Shown: piece by piece, positions 60,305 through 64,000 of the stretch
Layout of the letters: each line of letters opens with the position of its first letter
Numbering within the stretch: position 1 is the first letter of the stretch
Assembly (NCBI GenBank): GCA_031379885.1
Contig: JANNFN010000181.1
Location: forward strand, 1 to 64,000
Direction: 5' to 3'
Source of the DNA: Methylotenera_A sp031379885
GTDB lineage: Bacteria; Pseudomonadota; Gammaproteobacteria; Burkholderiales; Methylophilaceae
DNA: 64,000 bases
Made by a program: the position numbers and the translations under genes
The notes under the pieces: model-generated
Told to the model about the DNA's origin: nothing
Database searches by the model: none
The model's input: the letters and a program-made list of their open reading frames with translations, nothing else

Positions 60305-61159
60305 ATGAAAAATACTGCAACTCTACTCATTACTTGTCCTGATACTAAAGGTCTTGTAGCGGCAATCGCTGATTTTTTGTATCAGCACAATGCCAATATT
60401 TTACACGCAGACCAACATCAAGATGCAGAAAATAATCTTTTTTTGATGCGTGTGGAGTGGGATGCCTCCGGCTTTAATTTAGATGAAGCAGGTTTCGACA
60501 CAGCATTTGCGCCTATTGCGAGCAAATTTAACATGGTTTGGCAGTTAAAACTCTCGCAACACAAAACGCGCGTCGCTATTATGGTTTCGCAATATGACCA
60601 TTGTTTGGCAGATTTGTTGCAACGCTACAAAAGTGGAGAATTGGTTTGTGAAATTCCACTTATTATAAGCAACCACCGTAATACCGAAAGTTTAGTAAAA
60701 TTTTATGGCATTGATTTTCATTATATTGAGGTGAATAAGGACAATAAATCGCAAGCTGAGGCTGCACAGTTTAAATTGTTTGATGATTACAACATTGATT
60801 TAATCGTGCTAGCGCGTTATATGCAGATTTTGTCGCCCGATTTTGTTGCGCGCTATCCGCAACGCATTATTAATATTCACCACTCATTTTTGCCAGCTTT
60901 TATTGGTGCGCGGCCATATCACCGGGCGTTCGAGCGTGGCGTAAAACTGATAGGTGCTACCAGTCATTATGTGACCGAGGTTTTAGATGAAGGCCCGATT
61001 ATTGAGCAAGATATTGATAGAATTTCTCACCGTGACCAAGTGGAAGATTTGATTCAAAAAGGCCGAGATTTAGAGCGCGTGGTATTAAGTAAAGCGGTGC
61101 GTTGGCATATAGAAAACCGTATTTTACTTTATGCGAATAAAACTGTAATTTTTGATTAA
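60305..61159 (+). CDS. purU: Formyltetrahydrofolate deformylase
   Basis: About 284 residues: an N-terminal ACT domain (TATLLITCPDTKGLVAAIADFLYQHNANIL), then a formyl transferase-like domain (RVAIMVSQYDHCLADLLQR, VCEIPLIISNHRN, LIVLARYMQILSPDFVARYPQRIINIHHSFLPAFIGARPYHRAFERGVKLIGATSHYVTEVLDEGPIIEQD). It releases formate from 10-formyl-H4folate, important for one-carbon balance. The frame opens with TTG at 60278; the ATG at 60305 is the natural start. A terminator follows. Confidence 0.95.
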   Translation: MKNTATLLITCPDTKGLVAAIADFLYQHNANILHADQHQDAENNLFLMRVEWDASGFNLDEAGFDTAFAPIASKFNMVWQLKLSQHKTRVAIMVSQYDHCLADLLQRYKSGELVCEIPLIISNHRNTESLVKFYGIDFHYIEVNKDNKSQAEAAQFKLFDDYNIDLIVLARYMQILSPDFVARYPQRIINIHHSFLPAFIGARPYHRAFERGVKLIGATSHYVTEVLDEGPIIEQDIDRISHRDQVEDLIQKGRDLERVVLSKAVRWHIENRILLYANKTVIFD

Positions 61160-61176
61160 CGTATCATTTGGACGTA

Positions 61177-61206
61177 AAAAAAGCGAAGTGTAAACTTCGC
61201 TTTTTT
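61177..61206. terminator. Bidirectional rho-independent terminator
   Basis: Perfect 13-bp stem AAAAAAGCGAAGT/ACTTCGCTTTTTT (61177-61189 with 61194-61206). It serves purU and the convergent lipoprotein gene. Confidence 0.92.
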
Positions 61207-61222
61207 ATTGAATGATACTTAA

Positions 61223-61399
61223 TTATTCTGCCGCGACCATATCAGGTAAGTCTTCTACAGCTTCATCATCATACGCAGCGATTTCTGGCAAACCCCCACC
61301 ATCACTAGCACCAGAACTAGCAGATGCCCCGCCTGTTGATGCGCAGCCGCTAATAAATAACATCATTACTGCTATCAAAGCAATTATAAACTTATTCAT
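61223..61399 (-). CDS. Small acidic lipoprotein
   Basis: 58 residues. Signal with lipobox (LFISGC-AS), then a Gly/Ser-rich stretch and an acidic end (LPEIAAYDDEAVEDLPDMVAAE). GGGGAGAG precedes the start. It shares LPEIA...D with the next small gene upstream, so the two probably descend from a common ancestor or interact. Function unknown. Confidence 0.7.
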   Translation of the reverse strand: MNKFIIALIAVMMLFISGCASTGGASASSGASDGGGLPEIAAYDDEAVEDLPDMVAAE

Positions 61400-61437
61400 T
61401 TAAACTCTCCCCCAAATAATCTAACAAATAATAATTT

Positions 61438-61578
61438 TTATTCTTCTGCAGGTGCGTCAATAGGTGGTACTGCCGGTTCATCAACTGGAGCAATTTCAGG
61501 CAGGGCATCATCAGCAAAAGCGATTGGTATAGCGTTAAAAGTAAGCATGGCAATAACTACAAATAAAAGTTTTTTCAT
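61438..61578 (-). CDS. Small secreted acidic protein
   Basis: 46 residues. A signal peptide (to AFADD) is followed by an acidic Pro-rich part (LPEIAPVDEPAVPPIDAPAEE). Strong ribosome site (GGGAGAAG). It shares LPEIA with the lipoprotein downstream. Too short for family assignment. Confidence 0.6.
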   Translation of the reverse strand: MKKLLFVVIAMLTFNAIPIAFADDALPEIAPVDEPAVPPIDAPAEE

Positions 61579-61700
61579 ATACTTCTCCCTAGACGTTTAT
61601 AAATATAATTTTAAGAGCAATTCTTTATGATAGTAATCCTCTCAGGGATAATTTACGCTTAAGTGCTAAATTCTGCAACTATTTTTGTGGCTTTTGAGCG

Positions 61701-62963
61701 TTACGGTAATGTTGTTTCTGATGAAAATAAATCAGCAATTTTTTCGCGTTGGCGGATGATATGAACTTTATCGCCATCTACCATAATTTCAGCCGCTCGT
61801 GGCCGTGTATTATAGTTGCTGGACATGCTCATGCCATAAGCGCCAGCAGATTTTATGGCAAGCAAATCACCTTCTTGCAGATTTAATTTTCTGTCGTGTC
61901 CTAAGAAATCACCACTCTCGCAAACTGGGCCAACAATTTCATAAATTGTAGCTTCACTAGCATGCGAATCTTTTCTGGGATTTACTGCCACAATGTCGTG
62001 ATAAGCATCGTAAAGAGCGGGTCGCATCAGGTCATTCATGGCGGCATCCACAATCGCAAAATTTTTGCTTTCGGTATGTTTTAAATACTCCACTTTGCTC
62101 AGCAATACACCCGCATTGCCCACCAGTGCGCGGCCTGGCTCAAATAGCAGTTTTACATTTTTATTGGTTAATTTAGCTAAAATGGCTTCTGCATAAACGC
62201 TAAATTCAGGTGGTGTTTCATCTGCATAAGTAATGCCAATGCCACCACCCACGTCAATGTGTGAGATATGAATATCTTTGGCCTCAAGTGCATTTACTAA
62301 ACCTAAAATTAAATCCAGTGCCTCAATAAATGGCGCAAGCTCGGTAATTTGGGAGCCAATATGGCAATCAACACCATGCACTGCAATATTAGGCATGTTG
62401 GCGGCTTGCTCGTATACCTGAATAGCGTCTTCAAACGCCACACCAAATTTATTGTTTTTTAAGCCAGTTGATATATACGGGTGCGTTTTGGCATCTACGT
62501 TGGGGTTAACGCGCAAAGATACAGGCGCGGTTTTACCCATTTCGCCTGCTACTTTGTTTAAGCGCACTAACTCGCTGGCAGATTCCACGTTAAAGCAAAA
62601 TATATTCGCATTTAAAGCAGCACGCATTTCATCTGCAGTTTTACCTACGCCAGAGAATACAATTTTTTGTGGGTCACCACCAGCGGCAAGTACGCGCGCC
62701 AGTTCGCCACCAGAAACGATATCAAAACCAGCACCTAACTTAGCAAATAAATTTAAAATTGCAATGTTTGGGTTAGCTTTTACTGCAAAACAAATCAAGT
62801 GATTTGCGCCAATTAAACCAGCCTGAAAGCTCTTAAAAGCTTGGGTGAGCGCACTTTTAGAATACACATAACAAGGGGTATTAAATTCTTTGGCTATTTG
62901 GCTAAGTGCAATATTTTCAGCGTGTAACTCGCCATTTTTTTGTGTAAAAGCATTCACAATCAA
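61701..62963 (-). CDS. lysA: Diaminopimelate decarboxylase
   Basis: 420 residues, PLP-dependent fold type III. PLP-Lys region ICFAVKANPNIAIL, then GAGFDIVSGGEL, GVDCHIGSQITE, DVGGGIGITYADETPP, LLFEPGRALVGNAGVLLSKVEYLK, VDAAMNDLMRPALYDAYHDI, the substrate Cys in VGPVCESGDFLG, and the end IKSAGAYGMSMSSNYNTRPRAAE. It makes lysine from meso-diaminopimelate. lptM starts three bases upstream. Confidence 0.97.
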   Translation of the reverse strand: MIVNAFTQKNGELHAENIALSQIAKEFNTPCYVYSKSALTQAFKSFQAGLIGANHLICFAVKANPNIAILNLFAKLGAGFDIVSGGELARVLAAGGDPQKIVFSGVGKTADEMRAALNANIFCFNVESASELVRLNKVAGEMGKTAPVSLRVNPNVDAKTHPYISTGLKNNKFGVAFEDAIQVYEQAANMPNIAVHGVDCHIGSQITELAPFIEALDLILGLVNALEAKDIHISHIDVGGGIGITYADETPPEFSVYAEAILAKLTNKNVKLLFEPGRALVGNAGVLLSKVEYLKHTESKNFAIVDAAMNDLMRPALYDAYHDIVAVNPRKDSHASEATIYEIVGPVCESGDFLGHDRKLNLQEGDLLAIKSAGAYGMSMSSNYNTRPRAAEIMVDGDKVHIIRQREKIADLFSSETTLP

Positions 62964-62966
62964 TAA

Positions 62967-63140
62967 TTATTCTTTAACAGGTGTTTGAGGAGTAGGCTTG
63001 GAAGGCCCATCAGTATTGGCTTCTGGAGCCTTTTGTGGGTAGCGCTGCTCAGGAATATACAACGGCCCTTTAGTGCCGCAGCCGGCTAAAACGGCATATG
63101 CAAGGCATATCATCACAATACACATAATCGATTTAGACAT
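62967..63140 (-). CDS. lptM: LPS translocon maturation chaperone LptM-like lipoprotein
   Basis: 57 residues. Lipobox VLAGC-GTKGPLYIPE, with the conserved C-G-x-K-G-P-L motif of the LptM/YifL family, then a Pro/Lys-rich tail. LptM promotes oxidative folding of the outer-membrane LPS translocon LptD. It precedes lysA by three bases, the arrangement usual in proteobacteria. Confidence 0.88.
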   Translation of the reverse strand: MSKSIMCIVMICLAYAVLAGCGTKGPLYIPEQRYPQKAPEANTDGPSKPTPQTPVKE

Positions 63141-63312
63141 CACTATCTCGCAACAAAACTTAATTGCGATATTTTAGCATTGAATAGCGCGGAAGGCAGA
63201 ATGCAAGACTTTTTAACCGCTCATGCTGCAAAAATATCCGAATATCGGATACTACTAGACAATCCACTAGGGGCTTTGGCATGATTCAATCAACCAAAAA
63301 AGGAACGCAAAA

Positions 63313-63732
63313 ATGAATACATTAAAACAGGCGCAAAAAGGCTTTTCGTTGATTGAGTTGATGGTGGTGGTGGCGATTATCGGCATCTTGGCATCCATAG
63401 CAATTCCAAGTTATTCAGATTACGTAAAACGCGGCAAAGCTGCTGAGGCTACATCTACATTAGCAGACTTGCGCATTAAGATGGAGCAATGTTACCAAGA
63501 CAACCGTGCTTACAATAATCCTGCGTGTTTATGTGCCCCAACCAGCGGTGCCCAGTACTTTGCTTATAGTTGCACAGTGCAAACAGCAAGTACATATACA
63601 TTAAATGCTCAAGGACAAGCAGATATGGCAGCCTTTCAGTTTGACGTAGACCAAGATAATAATAAATCGTCAAATTTTGATGGGACTTCTGGTAACACTT
63701 GTTGGTTATCTACTAAACACGGTTCTTGCTAA
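63313..63732 (+). CDS. Type IV pilin-like protein (PilE family)
   Basis: 139 residues. Prepilin start KGFSLIELMVVVAIIGILASIAIPSY with the cleavage Gly, Glu at +5 and the hydrophobic helix. It is followed by a globular part with cysteines (EQCYQDN, NPACLCAP, YSCTVQ, NTCW, GSC) and a Glu-Gln processing region (LADLRIKMEQCYQDNRAYN), as in minor pilin PilE. AAGGAACG lies before the ATG. It is followed at once by a FimT-like gene (one-base overlap), opening a pilus cluster. Confidence 0.88.
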   Translation: MNTLKQAQKGFSLIELMVVVAIIGILASIAIPSYSDYVKRGKAAEATSTLADLRIKMEQCYQDNRAYNNPACLCAPTSGAQYFAYSCTVQTASTYTLNAQGQADMAAFQFDVDQDNNKSSNFDGTSGNTCWLSTKHGSC

Positions 63733-64000
63733 TGACTACTAAGTCTAAACAAATAGGCTTCTCTCTAGTAGAGCTCATGATAGTTGTGGCGCTTATCGGC
63801 ATATTATCGGCTTTCGCAATACCAAGTTATCGTGATTGGATTCAAAATACGCGCATCCGTACAACTGCAGAATCGATTCAAAATGGCTTACAAAAAGCTA
63901 AAGCTGAAGCCTTACGTAAAAATGCACGTGTTATATTTACTCTGGCTAACAATGCCAGTTGGACAATAGGCTGCGTTACCCCTGTGGCTGCGGATAATAA
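63732..64000 (+). CDS. FimT/GspH-like pseudopilin, cut by the window edge
   Basis: Incomplete, 89 codons visible. Prepilin signal KQIGFSLVELMIVVALIGILSAFAIPSYRDWIQNTRIRTTAESIQNGLQKAKAEALRKNARVIFTL. The FimT/GspH family pattern is T-x-A-E-x-I-x-x-x-L-x-x-A-R/K-x-E-A. FimT has been shown to bind DNA in natural transformation in some bacteria. The ATG overlaps the pilE-like stop by one base. Confidence 0.88.
   Translation, partial: MTTKSKQIGFSLVELMIVVALIGILSAFAIPSYRDWIQNTRIRTTAESIQNGLQKAKAEALRKNARVIFTLANNASWTIGCVTPVAADN

Noticed and set aside
63235..63251. Inverted repeat TATCCGA-ATA-TCGGATA before the pilin gene as a promoter or operator
   Set aside because: Too short to assign; the nearby TTGGCATG does not have the spacing of a sigma-54 promoter. 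Not listed as a feature.
1..64000. Mobile elements, CRISPR arrays, tRNA or rRNA genes
   Set aside because: No transposase or integrase, no regularly spaced repeats and no cloverleaf-like sequence were seen on either strand.

Overview
The window looks like an ordinary chromosomal stretch of a moderately AT-rich betaproteobacterium. The best guess is a methylotroph of the Methylophilaceae (Methylotenera-like). This is inferred from a 23-residue PqqA precursor peptide, a full-length cobalamin MetH, PurU, a 505-residue Gnd, an AmtB with a long Ala/Glu-rich N-terminus, and gene pairings common in that group (ubiK-comM, lptM-lysA, ispH-nudB-nadA). I see no tRNA, rRNA, insertion sequence, prophage or CRISPR array.

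Layout. 1-9.3 kb: an accessory-looking zone of small genes. It has a DUF2789 protein, a repeat-bearing lipoprotein, two paralogous small membrane proteins, a CZB-domain protein, two secreted trypsin-like proteases flanking a glutathione peroxidase, and four members of an undescribed family of 49-50 residue proteins (MxIYQ...). 9.3-13.8 kb: a 1022-residue coiled-coil/AsmA-like membrane protein, a DUF1993 protein and a SOUL heme-binding protein. 13.9-21.6 kb: an amine/guanidine locus. A guanidine-I (ykkC) riboswitch on the minus strand heads an unknown 247-residue protein, an APC permease, a periplasmic metallo-beta-lactamase-fold protein and, after a terminator, a second APC permease. Ethanolamine ammonia-lyase eutBC lies divergently. 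21.6-26.6 kb: an MFS exporter, an alkylation-repair cluster (alkA, ada, alkB) and tsaC. 26.7-33.7 kb: a zinc-ribbon protein, a third trypsin-like protease, a dienelactone hydrolase, gnd, thiS-thiG, apaG and mltA. 33.8-42.4 kb (minus strand): pqqA, a glycosidase-like/Kdo-kinase-like fusion, an LTA-synthase-type transferase, and lplT, an alpha/beta hydrolase and aas for lysophospholipid salvage. 42.7-50.5 kb: glnK-amtB behind a sigma-54 promoter, ubiK-comM, a glycosyltransferase, a two-component system and two small secreted proteins. 50.7-64 kb: metH, mpl, tonB-like, a ferredoxin, ispH-nudB-nadA-HIT, purU, two small secreted acidic proteins, lptM-lysA, and the start of a type IV pilin cluster (pilE-like, fimT-like, cut by the window edge).

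Two signals stand out beyond gene content. First, the guanidine-I riboswitch precedes an operon with none of the classic guanidine-riboswitch genes in view. Second, a DNA word, AATATCCATGCG, occurs six times exactly and six times with one to three changes in 64 kb. Seven copies are intergenic; six of these sit in the loop of a palindrome (stems of 5-13 bp) and one has only a 4-bp stem. Five copies lie inside genes, in different reading frames and both orientations. This resembles a DNA-uptake-type or palindromic dispersed repeat. The pilin genes and comM in the same window make the uptake idea worth testing.
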